DNA of 64,000 bases, taken from the NCBI GenBank assembly GCA_964017065.1, contig OZ024788.1, positions 2,031,021 to 2,095,020 on the forward strand. Direction: 5' to 3'. This document shows, piece after piece, positions 23,198 to 34,645 of the stretch. The stretch comes from Haliclona indistincta. Taxonomy: Eukaryota > Porifera > Demospongiae > Haplosclerida > Chalinidae. Below the pieces are notes generated by a model. That model had not been told where the DNA came from, did not search any database, and saw nothing but the letters and a program-made list of their open reading frames with translations. The number at the start of each line of letters is the position of its first letter. The first letter of the stretch is position 1. Made by a program: the position numbers and the translations under genes.

Positions 23198-23325
23198 CTA
23201 ACAATAATAGCATATGCCTCCCATTTGCCAAGTTTTTCCATGCAGCGGTCCATGGCAGCAATAATAAGCATTAAAGACTTGTGTAGATGATCCTATACAC
23301 ACACCCTTAGCGAAGCATTGAATAC
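23198..23325 (-). CDS. TB-like cysteine module exon (third copy)
   Basis: From the acceptor at 23326-23328 the phase-1 frame reads QCFAKGVCIGSSTQVFNAYY, then CCHGPLHGKTWQMGG and ICYYC followed by TAG at 23198. All module cysteines and the G-x-[ST]-W position are kept. No signal exon was found. The gene would be cut off upstream by the element starting at 23473. Confidence 0.55.
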
Positions 23326-23511
23326 CTGCCGACACAAATTGAAAATAATAGGTTTAACAAGTGTAGGAGAGGATAATTGCAAAAGTAAAAATGTCAAGCA
23401 TCCCTACATCAGCGACTGCACAATTGTGATATAGAACTGAGACTGGGCTACACTTGATCTGGCCATAACTATATGCCTTGGTGGGCGGAGCCACGAGGCA
23501 TACAGTAGTAG

Positions 23512-26076
23512 CATAGATTTATGAGACTACGTAACCGGGATTGGAAACGACGGTACGATATCAATAGCAACGCGTACAAACCTCGTGAAGCACTCCGCGT
23601 CCGATTGAAAAAGCTGATTTTTGGGCTAATTTTTGGCCTTTTTGACTCGTTTGCTGGAAAGCTCAAGGCGCTTCAAGAAATCCAACCAGCTTTTCAGACT
23701 CAATGCGCTCTCTTCTCAGTGATAGTAAAAACTTAAAACCGAGATCGCTTTGAACTGAAGAGTCGTTTGCGTGCAGTTTTTCATACAGTGCGTTTGCAGG
23801 GATCCCTCCTGTCAATTACTGAAGCTTCTGGTAGTTTACTTGGTTGTTTCTAGATGTCAACCAATGCCTGCTGTATAAAGTAGTGTGGTATTTGTCTGCA
23901 TTAGCAATTTGTGTAGAACACAAATGTCGCGAGAGTAAGGGAGGGCGGGGTAATTCCGCCCACACTTCCGTGTTTCCAACTTAAGAGCTGCTTTACTCCA
24001 GCAGAGAACAATCTTTCCAACAACCAATAGCAGGATCTTGTAGGTCAATCTAAGTACTCTTAGTGGTTGCAACTAGAGCAAGTCACTATCACCGTTAATA
24101 ATAACAGCAGCTTGACTTTCCTAATTACTGAGAAAATTCCAAAATTATTTTTTCGGGGTAATTCCGCCCACCACGTTTTTTCTATTGTGAAGAGGAATTG
24201 CTAGGGGAAACGGTTTCTAGCCGTGAAAGAAAGGTTCTATACTATTTCCCAATAATCTCTGAAATTATGAATAAGTGATGAGTCATAGAAAACCGAGTTC
24301 CAGTTGTTGTGAGGAGCAATCATGTCGCTGACAGAAGTCACAGAGCCATGCATTCTTCCTCCTCGCTCAGCATACTTTTCAAAACATTCATTTCCTGTCG
24401 TCCTTTCAGCAAGCCACACCTCTTAAAAATTCCTTCCTCGTGAGTGCGCTCCAAAGCCGCTTGCAGTCAGAGATCTGGAGTGTCTGAGCATCCCAAACTG
24501 TTTTAATAGTTGACTGTTAATAATCCATTCTATGCTTACACGAGGCTATGAGTATAAAGCATGATTGAGCTAAGTAAGTTTTAGGAAGTTTTTTTGTAGT
24601 TTTTCGTCTACCGTGATGAATAGATATTAATTTTTTATCAAAAGAAAGCAAGCTCATGCGCTTGCTTCAGCAGTTCAGTATAGCTATATAGTGTAGCTAT
24701 TTATTCAGCACTTTGCTGCTGCCGTTCGCTTGCTTGTTTGCAGGCATCAGCTGCTTGAACTTGGAATGAGCGGAATTACCCCGTGGGCGAAATTACCCCG
24801 CCCTCCCTTAGTGAATTTAGCTGTTTTCAGTCGATTCACGGGAATCCCTTTTGGGACAGTACCAAGCAACTGGGAGCCAAGACAGCCTTGCAGTTTAAAA
24901 GATCGGTAATAGACCTTTTCGTTATAAGCGCTAAAGAATGCAATTATTATTGATTGCCCATAAACTTGCATCCGGAGTAGTTTAAGCCCCACCTCCTAGC
25001 AAGTTCTAAACCATCGCCATACATTTCGAGCGTTTTTTTATGCGCTGCAAACTTACACTGTTCTGGCCGTATCTTCTAAAACAGCGCTACTAAGTAAAAC
25101 TAGAATCATCAGGCTATCACATGGTACTGTAGGAGCAAAGCAGAAACCGTTAACGAGTAAGAGTTCAGCGACGGCAGAGAAGACCACGTAAGTTATTCTT
25201 GGCCGAGTTCTTGGCCTTCTAGCATGTGTATCGTAATGCTGGTGGAGGCTCACATATGCTTTTAATTTCACACACGTACAATGCAGGTTGACTCATGCAA
25301 TCAATATTAGATATGGCTGAAAGGACTGTGACACTATCAGAAGAAGATATTCCTGGTGCAATGTTAGATTGCAGATGTTTGGAAACATATACTGTTCCAG
25401 AATTGCGTTGGTGGCTACTTTGTAGAGGCATCTCTCCACAAACATCATTGAAGAAATTATAGTTTTTATAGTTTTTTTATAATGATCTTTACAGAGCTAT
25501 TACTCGGCCTTACTTTAGCTGCTACTCGCGATTTCAGTACCATGTGATAGCCTGATGATTCTAGTTTTACTTAGTAGCGCTGTTTTAGAAGATACGGCCA
25601 GAACAGTGTAAGTTTGCAGCGCATAAAAAACGCTCGAAATGTATGGCGATGGTTTAGAAATTGCTAGGAGGTGGGGCTTAAACTACTCCGGATGCAAGTC
25701 TACGGGCAATAATTGAATGGGATACATTCTTTCGCTTATAACGAAAAGGTCTATTGTTCCATACAACTGAATGGGTAGCACCATCGATGCATTTGATTGT
25801 AGCATTCAGTGTACCTGTGAAATACCGGCTTTCTCGTTCGTTTCAAGGCAAAAAGGCCTGTTACAGTACGAAAAATCGCTCTAGCTTCTATCAGCTCACA
25901 AACAGGCATCTCTGACGTGTGAAGCCAATTCGCACAGCCTGCCAATTCGTGTAGGTGTCTCCTTTCAGCGTTTGTCGTTTGACTGTTGCTGCGCAGCTGA
26001 CCTAGCAACGGACGCGGAGTGTTTCAACGCACATGCACCGTTTCCAATCCCGGTTACGTAGTCTCATAAATCTATG
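23512..26076. mobile_element. 2.6-kb DNA transposon with 38-bp perfect TIRs
   Basis: TIRs at 23512-23549 and 26039-26076 are perfect inverses (CATAGATTTATGAGACTACG then TAACCGGGATTGGAAACG). GTAGTAG directly repeats on both flanks (23505-23511 and 26077-26083). Inside is a GGGCGGGGTAATTYCGCCCAC inverted pair (about 23938-24811) and a foldback with 222-bp arms (24908-25129 and 25535-25755). No transposase was recognised; the only protein-like piece is the SAP-type ORF at 25313-25462. Confidence 0.85.
25313..25462 (+). CDS. 49-aa SAP-like N-terminal fragment in the foldback loop
   Basis: The frame opens MAERTVTLSEEDIPGAMLDC and continues LETYTVPELRWWLLCRGISP before TSLKK and a stop. TVPELRWWLLCRG fits the second helix region of SAP-type DNA-binding motifs. 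I recall similar N-termini in transposon-borne, uncharacterised animal proteins. It is a cut-off fragment in the unique loop of the 24908-25755 foldback. Confidence 0.5.
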   Translation: MAERTVTLSEEDIPGAMLDCRCLETYTVPELRWWLLCRGISPQTSLKKL

Positions 26077-26439
26077 GTAGTAGTGACTGTGATGTCAATG
26101 TCAGTCAGTCTGTCCGGCGCAACGATTTCTCGTAGCTCGCTGAAAACTAATCGCTGAAACAAGCAACACGGGTAGAAATTGTTGGATTTGAATTTTCAGA
26201 AGTTTGATTTTAAAGCTTATAGTGCGTATAAGTTACCGCGTGGATTCCTCACGGCTGGTTCGGTTTTGTAGCGCACGCTGAAATTTGAGCTCTGAAACTA
26301 GCAATCAGGGGGTCCAACATTTATACGGATTCATTAGTGATACGTAACTTTCTTACACGAAAAGCCCAAGAAAGTGCACTGAACTAAAGTCACCCAGAGA
26401 TTATTAATACTACTTAACCGGGATAAGTGGCAATCTTTT

Positions 26440-27240
26440 GTCACTATGCGCGTGTCACTATTTCTCCTTTATATCGATGATGTGGCTTCACAACAGCTGT
26501 CAGCAAATTGTACGATTAACCTCTTTGCAGACGATATGCTGCTTTTCAAGCCAATAAATTCTGCTCCTGATCTACACTGCCTGCAGGGTGACATTGACAC
26601 TATGAAAGCCTGGGCTGATGATAATCATTTGTCATTTAACCCGGTGAAATGTAAATGCATGCTGATATCAAGGAAAAGACGTCAGCTTAGGTGGTAGTGC
26701 ACTGGAGCAAGTTGAGACTTTTAAATATCTTGGTGTGCTCATCTCCTCTTCATTGAGCTGGTCACCTCATATTGACACTGTCTGCAAGAAAGCAAGAAAA
26801 CTACTGGGTCTTCTTTACAGGAGATTCTATGGGCTAATAGACACTAAGGGCATGATCGAGTTGTACAGAGCTCTGATTCGTCCACATCTCGAATATGCAG
26901 TCCCTGTTTGGGCCCCTCATCTTGCTAAGGATATCAACAAGCTTGAGTGAGAAAGTGCAGAAGTTTGGTCTTAAAATATGTCTTAAATCCTGGGACAATG
27001 ACTATTATGACCTTCTTGAGTTAGCTGACCTACCAACACTGGAGAACAGAAGGATGTATTTAAAGCTCTCTGTACTATATAAAATTTATCATGGTCACTT
27101 TTACTTTCCTCCTGGTATCCTACTGCCATATCATGGAAGACACTCTTCACCTAACTCTCCTTGTCTCCATAATACCCTCAGCAAGAACCAATGCCTATCA
27201 CAACTCATTTTTTCCAAGCGCAATTAGGATATGGTTCAAT
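26440..27240 (+). mobile_element. non-LTR retrotransposon reverse transcriptase remnant (3' part)
   Basis: Blocks in three overlapping frames: LLYIDDVA, INLFADDMLLFKPI (the catalytic FADD box), LSFNPVKCKCMLISRK; then LSWSPHIDTVCKKARKLLGL, YRALIRPHLEYAVPVWAP; then LEKVQKFGLKICLKSWD and DLPTLENRRMYLKLS. This is the palm, thumb and C-terminal order of Jockey/CR1-type RT. Frameshifts lie near 26695 and 26945. The 5' part and endonuclease are missing. Confidence 0.85.
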
Positions 27241-27734
27241 TGCCGACTTGGGCACATGCTGAGTCTCTGAACTTGTTTAAACACTATACATGTATGTATC
27301 TCTATTCTTGCATAATTTGGTGTGCATGCTTGATTAGCTATTAGCTACATTATGCCACCTTTGCATTTGCATAAAATATTATTTAAAAAAAACATTGTAG
27401 ACACGCCCAGTGGAATTGTGGTCAGCACTGCATGATTGGCTTCTGATTGCATAACTAAAGCACTGCATTGTGACTGCTGTACAGAAATCCTGTATGCATG
27501 CATCTGCAGTTGCTGTGTTTGTGGAATGGTGGATAGTTGTGTTTGTGGATATAATGTCAATCCACCAAGGCATCAGCACCTATGGTGCTATTTTTCTGCC
27601 TGTTGCAAGCATTGCTCATCGCTCACAGAAAACTAAGCGCTGAAACAAGCAACACAAGCAGAACTCGATATTTACTCGGATCTGCATGTATAGAAATTTG
27701 GTTCTAAAGCTTCGTTCGCGAGTTATGGCGTGAT

Positions 27735-28640
27735 TAGCCTCGCCTCCAGGCTAGATATCATATTAATATAGCCTGGTACAGACTGTCTACGCATGCGCGC
27801 AATATTTCGCTGATAATTTATTAAGGGGACGGTTAACCGTTAGCCTCATTAAATATTCATAAAATAATATTAAATCATACTGTGAAGACAAAAAGCGCTA
27901 TAAAGCTAAGATAAGTTGTATTGAATGCACCATCGACTAAACTATGTATAAAATAGCCCAGGCCAATAACTGCTACTGTAGAATAATCCGGAATTGCGCC
28001 AATGCCGAATGCTATAAAACTCGATTTTTCGGTTGCAAGTAACTGTATTTTCCTAGCCATGGGTATTCGTACAGACTGAGTCGCTGCGTGCAGTTTGCTT
28101 GCTTATTGATAGGCATCGAATATAGCAAATTTTAGCAATACAGTGTTAGCCATCGCGGAGCTACGAGCTCGCCCTGTGAAGACTAAGCACGATCGATTGT
28201 AAACACTGTTTCTTTAGTTGTGCGTAAGGTACGAAGCTAAAACTGCTCGAGCATGCTCATCTGCCATCTGTGCAGGAATCCATGCGATGTTTTCGCCGAG
28301 CGCTGCTCGTACGCGATATTACAGCTATGATTTGGTGCCAGACAGCACAGCCTGCGTTGCTGTAATATCGCGTACGAGCAGCACCATTCCAGCTTTGCCA
28401 ACTCTCTCAAGAGCATATTTTACAGCGTCATTGAAGGTATCGGTAGCAGTAACAGTAGCGCTAGTCATTGTTGATGTAAATTGGAACGGACGTGTATCTA
28501 AACGTGCGCGAACAAATTCACGGAACGTACACGGTGTTTTACTAATTACACCAGTTTTGGTGTAACTTTTTGGAGCATGCGCAGACAGTCTGTACCAGGC
28601 CATCTCTCAACTTTGGGGGAGTGGTCTGGAGGCGAGGCTA
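27735..28640. mobile_element. 906-bp TIR element with 9-bp target duplication
   Basis: Ends are TAGCCTCGCCTCCAG and its inverse, with an inner inverted block GCCTGGTACAGACTGTCT. TGGCGTGAT duplicates at 27726-27734 and 28641-28649, and the uninterrupted form TTTTGGCGTGATTTG occurs at 32203. A 9-bp duplication points to a Mutator-like (MULE) element. The interior minus strand holds an open protein-like segment (TPCTFREFVRARLDTRPFQF ... DAVKYALERVGKAGMVLLV) that may be captured host sequence. Confidence 0.8.
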
Positions 28641-29030
28641 TGGCGTGATTTGCTTACTTTGCTTACCGTTGCTGGCGATCTGGACTTCTCCAAAGGCAAA
28701 GCTGTCCACAGTTGACTGCCTAGAAGCTGATAGGTTAGAATTTTACTACAGGATAGCAGCGCAGGTCCAGAGAAATCGTGTAAGCAAGCTATCTCGCTCG
28801 TGGTATGCGTGTGCTGTAATGAACATTGTAGACACGCCCAGTGGAATTGTGGTCAGCACTGCATGATTGGCTTCTGATTGCATAACTAAAGCACTGCATT
28901 GCGACTGCTGTACAGAAATCCTGTATGCATGCATCTGCAGTTGCTGTGTTTGTGGAATGGTGGATAGTTGTGTTTGTGGATATAATGTCAATCCACCGAG
29001 GCATCAGCACCTATGGTGCTATTTTTCTGT
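28641..29030 (+). mobile_element. Helentron-like element body and 3' end
   Basis: The body block GCTGGCGATCTGGACTTCTC / GACTGCCTAGAAGCTGATAG recurs at 31205-31345 and 32225-32365. The end CCACCGAGGCAT (28993-29004) is followed by hairpin GCACC-TAT-GGTGC (29007-29019). 28824-29035 repeats 27393-27600 almost base for base. Confidence 0.55.
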
Positions 29031-29302
29031 CTGTCGCAACGATTGCTCGTAGCTCGCTGAAAACTAATTGCTGAAAAAAAGCAACACGGGTAGAAATCGA
29101 TCCTTGCTCGGATTCATACGATTTTCAGAAGATTGATTTTAAAGCTTAGTGCGTAAGTTACCACGTGGATATTGCTCTCGGTTGGTTCGGTTCTGTAGCG
29201 CACGTTGAAAGTTAAGGTCTGAAACTAGCATTGCAAGTAGAACACGGTATTACCTCGCTTTTGAACACGTGAAAACTTTATATGAAGCTTAGTTCGTTAG
29301 TT

Positions 29303-31940
29303 AACCCTCGGCGCATGCGCGAGGGTTACGGTACTTCGTTTGTCATTAACCCTCGGCGCATGCGCGAGGGTTACGGTACTTGCTTTGTCGTTCGGTCGGT
29401 CTGTCTGTCTGTCTGTCTGTCTCTTCTGCTATAGAGATCAGCGATCGCTTCTACGCGTCAACTAAGGTATGAACAGGCTAAGCATGACCATGGCTTGCAA
29501 TGTGACTCGTGGATTATGCTAAAATGCTTTCGTTCTCGAGTTATGGCTGGCTCACCTTGACGATGGGCCGTCTTTGACCTCTCTGACGACAAAATCGCCC
29601 ATAGTTGACTACCTAGGTACTTGTAGATTCCATCTAAACTGTAAGACAGCTCTGGGGGTGCGTAGACATCTCAAGAAAAAGCCTATCAAGGCCAAGAGCA
29701 ATGGCTACCTACTCAGTGTTCACGGTCACGCCCACTTGGCACACCTTGTCCTTGTGGTCAGCACTTTGCTGTCTTCTGGTTAGCAGTGCAATTTCAATAG
29801 CAAGCAGGTTTGCTTTTAGCTGCAAAGCTCCTTCTGCAAACCATAACTAAGGAGCTAACTACAATGTGCAACACGCCGAGGGTTTCGTGAAGTCTGTTCA
29901 TTCGTTCGTTCGTTCTTCATTCTGTCCAACGAGCTGCAGAGACCATCGCTCACTTCTGAAACTCGGTGAAGGTATCAACAGGCTTAGCATGACAATGGCT
30001 TGCAATGTGACTCGTGGATTTTGCTAAAGTGCTTTCGTTCTCGAGTTATGGCTCAGGCGCTTGTCCACGATAGGGCTCCGGGTGCTATAGCACCCCCCTC
30101 AGCATTGAAGTTTTAAATTATTCAATGCATCAAAGTACACTGTGGCTATCAATTTATCATAACTGTTATTGCAACAAGCTTAGCAGCTGCCAAAATCCCA
30201 TTGTAGTTTAGGCTGTTTTGCTATTAGTTCAGCGATGACAGTGCGCCACGATAATAGTGACGAAAATGACGTAATTTAACGAATAAATTAGAATTTGCGC
30301 GCGCGCTTCGCGCGCACCTATCTTTCCCCATTCCTGGACACGCGCCTGTGGCTGGCTCACCTTGACGGCCGTCTTTGACCTCTCTGACGAAAAAATCGCC
30401 CATAGTTGACTACCTAGGTACTTGTAGATTCCATCAAAACTGCAGGACAGCTCTGGGGGTGCGTAGACATCTCAAGAAAAAGCCTATCAAAGCCAAGAGC
30501 AATGGCTACCCACTGGTGTTCACGGTCACGCCCACTTGACACACCTTGTCTCGGTTGTGGTCAGCACTTCGCTGTCTTCTGGTTAGCAGTGCAGTTTCAA
30601 TAGCAAGCTTTAGGCTTTTAGCTGCAAAGCTCCTTCTGCAAAGCTAACTAAAGAGCTAACTCTGCAATGTGCAACACGCCGAGGGTTTCGTGAAGGCTGT
30701 TCAGTTTGTCATTCGTTCATTCTGTCCATCGAGCTGCAGAGACCATCGCTCACTTCTGAAACTCGGTAAAGGTATGAATAGGCTTAGCATGACAATGGCT
30801 TGCAATTTGACTCGGGGATTTTGCTAAAGTGCTTTCGTTCTCGAGTTATGGCCGTCTTTGACCTCTCTGACGACAAAAGCGCCCATATGTGACTGCCTAG
30901 GTACTTGTAGATTCCATCTAAACTTCAGGACAGCTCTGGGGGTGCGTAGACATCTCAAGAAAAAGCCTATCAAAGCCTAGAGCAATGGCTACCTACTCAG
31001 TGATCACGGTCACGCCCACTTGTCACACCTGTCCTTGTGATCAGCACTTTGCTGTCTTCTGCTTAGCAGTGCAGTTTCAATAGCAAGCAGGTTGGCTTTA
31101 GCTGCAAAGCTCCTTCTGCAATCCATAACTAAGGAGCTAACTCTACAATGTGCAACACGCCGAGGGTTTTGTGAAATCTGTTCATTATGGTGCTATTTGT
31201 TCACTTAGCTTACCTTTGCTGGCGATCTGAACTTCTCCAAAGGCAAAGCTGTCCACAGTTGACTGCCTAGAAGCTGATAGGTTATAATGTTACTACAGGA
31301 TAGCAGCGAAGGTCCAGAAAAATTGTGTAAGCAAGCTATGTAGACAGCACGCCCAGTTGAATTGTGGTTAGCACTGATTGGCTTCTGATTGCATTACTAA
31401 AGCACTGCATTGTGATTAACCCTCGGCGCATGCGCGAGGGTTACGGTACTTGGTTTGCAATTCGCTGTCCATCGAGCTGCAGAGAACAGCGATCACTTTT
31501 ACGCGCTTGTAAAGTTATGACATGATAAGCACCGCAAGGGCTTGCAATTTGACTCGTGGATTTTGCTAAAGTGCTTTCGTTCTCGAGTTAGGGCTAGCTG
31601 GCTCACCTTGACGGCCATCTTGGACCTCTCTGACGACAAAATCGCCCATAGTTGACTATCTAGGTACTTGTAGATTCCATCTAAACTTCAGGACTGCTAT
31701 AGGGGTGCGTAGATATGTCAAGAAAAAGCCTATCAATGGCTACCTACTCAGTAATCACGGTCACGCCCACTTGACACACCTTGTCCTGTGGTTCAGCACT
31801 TTGCTGTCTTCTGGTTAGCAGTGCAGTTTCAATAGCAAGCAGGTTGGCTTTAGCTGCAAAGCTCCTTCTGCAAACCGTAACCAAGACGCTAACTTTACTA
31901 TGTGCAACACGCCGAGGGTTTTGTGAAATCTGTTCATTGA
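29303..31940 (+). repeat. tandem array of a second Helentron-like family (AACCCTCGGCG ends)
   Basis: 5' palindromes AACCCTCGGCGCATGCGCG/AGGGTT occur at 29304, 29347 and 31415. 3' ends GCAACACGCCGAGGGTTT occur at about 29869, 30667, 31155 and 31904. Four degenerate body units share CTCACCTTGACGG, ATCGCCCATAGTTGACTAC, GGGGGTGCGTAGACATCTC and TTAGCAGTGCAGTTTCAATA. No gene. The end design (palindrome left, half-palindrome right) copies that of the ATGCCTCGG family with different bases. Confidence 0.6.
30054..30348. mobile_element. 295-bp MITE with CAGGCGC ends and 5-bp duplication
   Basis: CAGGCGCTTGTCCA at the left and the inverse of CAGGCGCGTGTCCA at the right. TGGCT repeats on each flank (30049-30053 and 30349-30353), and sister units read GTTATGGCTGGCTCACC without the insert (for example 29543-29560). 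Confidence 0.78.
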
Positions 31941-32500
31941 TATACAGAAATCCTGTATAATGCATCTGCAGTTGCTGAACGTGTTTGTGGAATGGTGGAT
32001 AGTTGTGTTTGTGGATATTGTGTCATTCCACCGAGGCATCTGCACTTTAGGTGCTTCATTCATTCTGTCAGTCTGTCTGTTACACCATTTTTGCTGCGTT
32101 CGCTGAAAGGTATAAGCTCTGAAACTAGCAATGCAAGTAGAACTCGATATTATCTCGCTTTTCAACTTGTGAAAATTGTATACGAAGCTTCGTTCTCAAG
32201 TTTTGGCGTGATTTGTCTACTTTGTTTATCGTTGCTGGCGATCTGGACTTCTCCAATGGCAAAGCTGTCCACACAGTTGACTGCCTAGAAGCTGATAGGT
32301 TAGAATTTTACTACAGGATAGCAGCGCAGGTCCAGAGAAATCGTGTAAGCAAGCTATATATGGAAGCTAACTCGCTCGTGGTATGCTAAACACTGTAACC
32401 ACGCCCAGTTTAGTGTGGATAGCACTGATTGGATTCAGATTGCATAACTAAAGAACTGCATTGTGATTGCTGTACAGAAATCCTGTATACATGCATTGCT
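31941..32500 (+). mobile_element. Helentron-like fragments of the ATGCCTCGG family
   Basis: A 3' end CCACCGAGGCAT (32028-32039) with hairpin GCAC-TTTAG-GTGC (32042-32054) is followed by another body copy (32200-32500). Related to 27600 and 28650-29030. No coding sequence. Confidence 0.5.
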
Positions 32501-32558
32501 GTGTTTGTGGAATGGTGATAGTGTTATGATCACAAAGTCTTTTGGTATAATTATACCT

Positions 32559-32692
32559 TCAATGCTTACATTGATAGCATGAGCGTCCCTCTTCATAACT
32601 TTGTCCATTAAGTTCAGTACAGCAAGTAAAACCTTCGTCAACAGGAGCCCATGGTCCTTTACACTCAAGTTTCTTAGTGTAGCAACGAACAC
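32559..32692 (-). CDS. TB-like cysteine module exon (copy B, terminal exon)
   Basis: The phase-1 frame after the acceptor at 32693-32695 gives RCYTKKLECKGPWAPVDEG, FTCCTELNGQSYEEG and RSCYQCKH, ending TGA at 32559. It is the duplicate of 7605-7741 and better preserved. In copy A the neighbouring exon begins about 200 bp away; here the 32839-35915 insertion separates them. Confidence 0.62.
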
Positions 32693-32838
32693 CTGCCAAC
32701 ACAAATTGAAAATAATAGGTTTAACAAGTGTAGGAGAGGATAATTGCAAAAGTAAAAATGTCAAGTATCCCGCCTACATCAGCGACTGCACAATTGTGAT
32801 AGAACTGAGACTGGGCTATACTTGATCTGGCCATCACT

Positions 32839-33149
32839 ATGCCTCGGTGGGCAGAGCCACGAGGCATACAGTATTGGCTGTGATGTCATTGTGTCTGTCA
32901 GTCAGTCTGTCCGGCGCAACGATTTCTCGTAGCTCGCTGAAAACTAATCGCTGAAACAAGCAACACGGGTAGAAATTGTTGGATTTGAATTTTCAGAAGT
33001 TTGATTTTAAAGCTTATAGTGTGTAAGTTACCGCGTGGATTCCTCATGGCTTTTTTGTAGCGCACGCTGAAATTTGAGCTCTGAAACTAGCAATGCAAGT
33101 AGAACAGTCATGTACTGCACCGAGGTATCTGCAGCTTTGGTGCTTCGTT
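32839..33149 (+). mobile_element. short Helentron-like element (about 310 bp)
   Basis: Starts ATGCCTCGGTGGGCAGAGCC/ACGAGGCAT and ends GCACCGAGGTAT plus an imperfect hairpin and GGTGCTTCGTT. The next element starts immediately with ATGCCTCGG at 33150. Head-to-tail tandem placement fits rolling-circle transposition. Confidence 0.58.
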
Positions 33150-33523
33150 ATGCCTCGGTGGGCGGAGCCTCGAGGCATATAGCAGTTCGTTTGGGCATGT
33201 GGTAAAATCAGGAATTGCGGAATTCCGGATGTCAAATTTTGTATGCTACTAGACAAAATTTAGAGATGAACGACACTCGCTCCGACTCGCGCAGCGTAAG
33301 AAGACTCTGAAGTCGAGACTGAAGACTGTGAAGTCGAGTGTTAGCACTGTAACACGACGATATCCAGTGCTGGCATGAAAATCAATCGCAAGTCATGTTA
33401 GTAAACTCAGTGCTCCGTGCCGGCGTGCTCGCACAACGCGGTGGTGTTTGGCAAGAACGTGTTTGCGTGGAAGAGCGGCACTGTCGACTTTCGTGCTACG
33501 AATAGTAAGCGGCGCGCACTTCT

Positions 33524-34165
33524 GATTTACACCCGTTTCGTCGACTCCCGATTCGTCGACTCTCGATTGGTCGACTAATTAATATTCATATTCGCGTTAT
33601 TACCTGCGCGCGTGCCCGGCGCAGCGCTACGAATGAGTTCGAACAGCATTATGTTTCAACTAAATCCTAAACCCTAAACCCTAAAAACCTTCTCCTAACT
33701 GTGCAAAGTCGGGAGGGTGTCCTAAACCGGGCCTTCGGCCCTTGGTAAGCCTAAGGATCGTCGCAAGGGTGTCCTAAAGCGGGCCTTCGGCCCTTGGTAA
33801 GCCTAAGGATAATCGAGAAGGTCGTCCTAAAGCGGGCCTTCTGCCCTTGCTAACGATCGTCTAGAGCGTTGTGAATGGACAAAAAACTTAAGATTTGGGA
33901 GAGAAAAAACTTAGGTCGGTCTGTTCTTTACAATTCATACGAATTGTAAAGAACAGACGGACGTCACTTGAACAGTTTCCGTGACCTACAGATCTACACA
34001 AAGGGCTAGGCAGTGCTTTCACGGAACACGCCATGTTCCAACGTACTAGTAATTGAAATTCGCAGTAGTGGCCGCATAGCGACCGTACAGTGGGCGCAAC
34101 CCAATAATTGACTAGTCGACCAATCGAGAGTCGACGAATCGGGAGTCGACGAAACGGGGACAAGC
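33524..34165. mobile_element. 642-bp TIR element with 9-bp duplication and telomere-like core
   Basis: TIRs contain CCGTTTCGTCGACTCCCG, ATTCGTCGACTCTCGATTGG. CGCACTTCT repeats at 33515-33523 and 34166-34174. The core has CTAAACCCTAAACCCTAAAA, TTCTCCTAACTGTGCAAAGT and tandem CGGGCCTTCGGCCCTTGG units. A 9-bp duplication suggests a Mutator-like origin. The core is shared with the unrelated-looking element at 3645-4187. Confidence 0.8.
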
Positions 34166-34279
34166 CGCACTTCTAGTCCGCCGTGCGTGGTGGCTCAGCC
34201 TGGAAAATGCATTTCGTAGTATCTAAGCGGGTGTTTACCTACAATTTAGCAAGCTTCCATAGCAAGCTATGGAAGCTAT

Positions 34280-34604
34280 TAGCCTAGTACCTAGTCGTTA
34301 AATTAACGCCTATTATCAAATGCACACGCATGCGCGAACTAAATGGGCGGGACAGATATAGCATGGTTTCACATTGTGCCAGTATGGACATCTAACCAAC
34401 CGTGGATACTCGTAGCTACAGGATTGTATGTCCAAGTTTGCTGCCAACTACTTCTTGTCGTTCGTTAGTATTCGAATTTCTTAGTCAGCAAAACTGAAGC
34501 ACGAGGTCAGTACACAAGTCACAAACATAAACGGAAAATATCCGGTATTACTGGAATGTCGGGGAAAATGTCGCGCATGCGTATACATTTGAAACTAGGC
34601 GCTC

Positions 34605-34645
<41 letters not shown>

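Larger units (their letters stand above)
23473..27600 (+). mobile_element. Helentron-like element (composite, with nested insertions)
   Basis: The left end at 23473 is the palindrome ATGCCTTGGTGGGCGGAGCC/ACGAGGCAT. The right end near 27561 has the inverse CCACCAAGGCAT followed by the hairpin GCACC-TAT-GGTGC (27576-27588). The body is split by a 2.6-kb TIR transposon (23512-26076) and reverse transcriptase sequence (26440-27240). Asymmetric inverted termini plus a 3' hairpin suggest Helentron-type rolling-circle elements; no Rep/helicase is present. Confidence 0.5.

Noticed and set aside
29303..31940. CRISPR-like or satellite array
   Set aside because: Units are several hundred bases long, degenerate and bounded by transposon-type ends. 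There are no short regular repeats with unique spacers, and the window is eukaryotic.
33655..33690. Interstitial telomere as evidence of chromosome fusion
   Set aside because: Only two to three CCCTAAA units are present, and they belong to the core of a TIR element also found at 3.7 kb.
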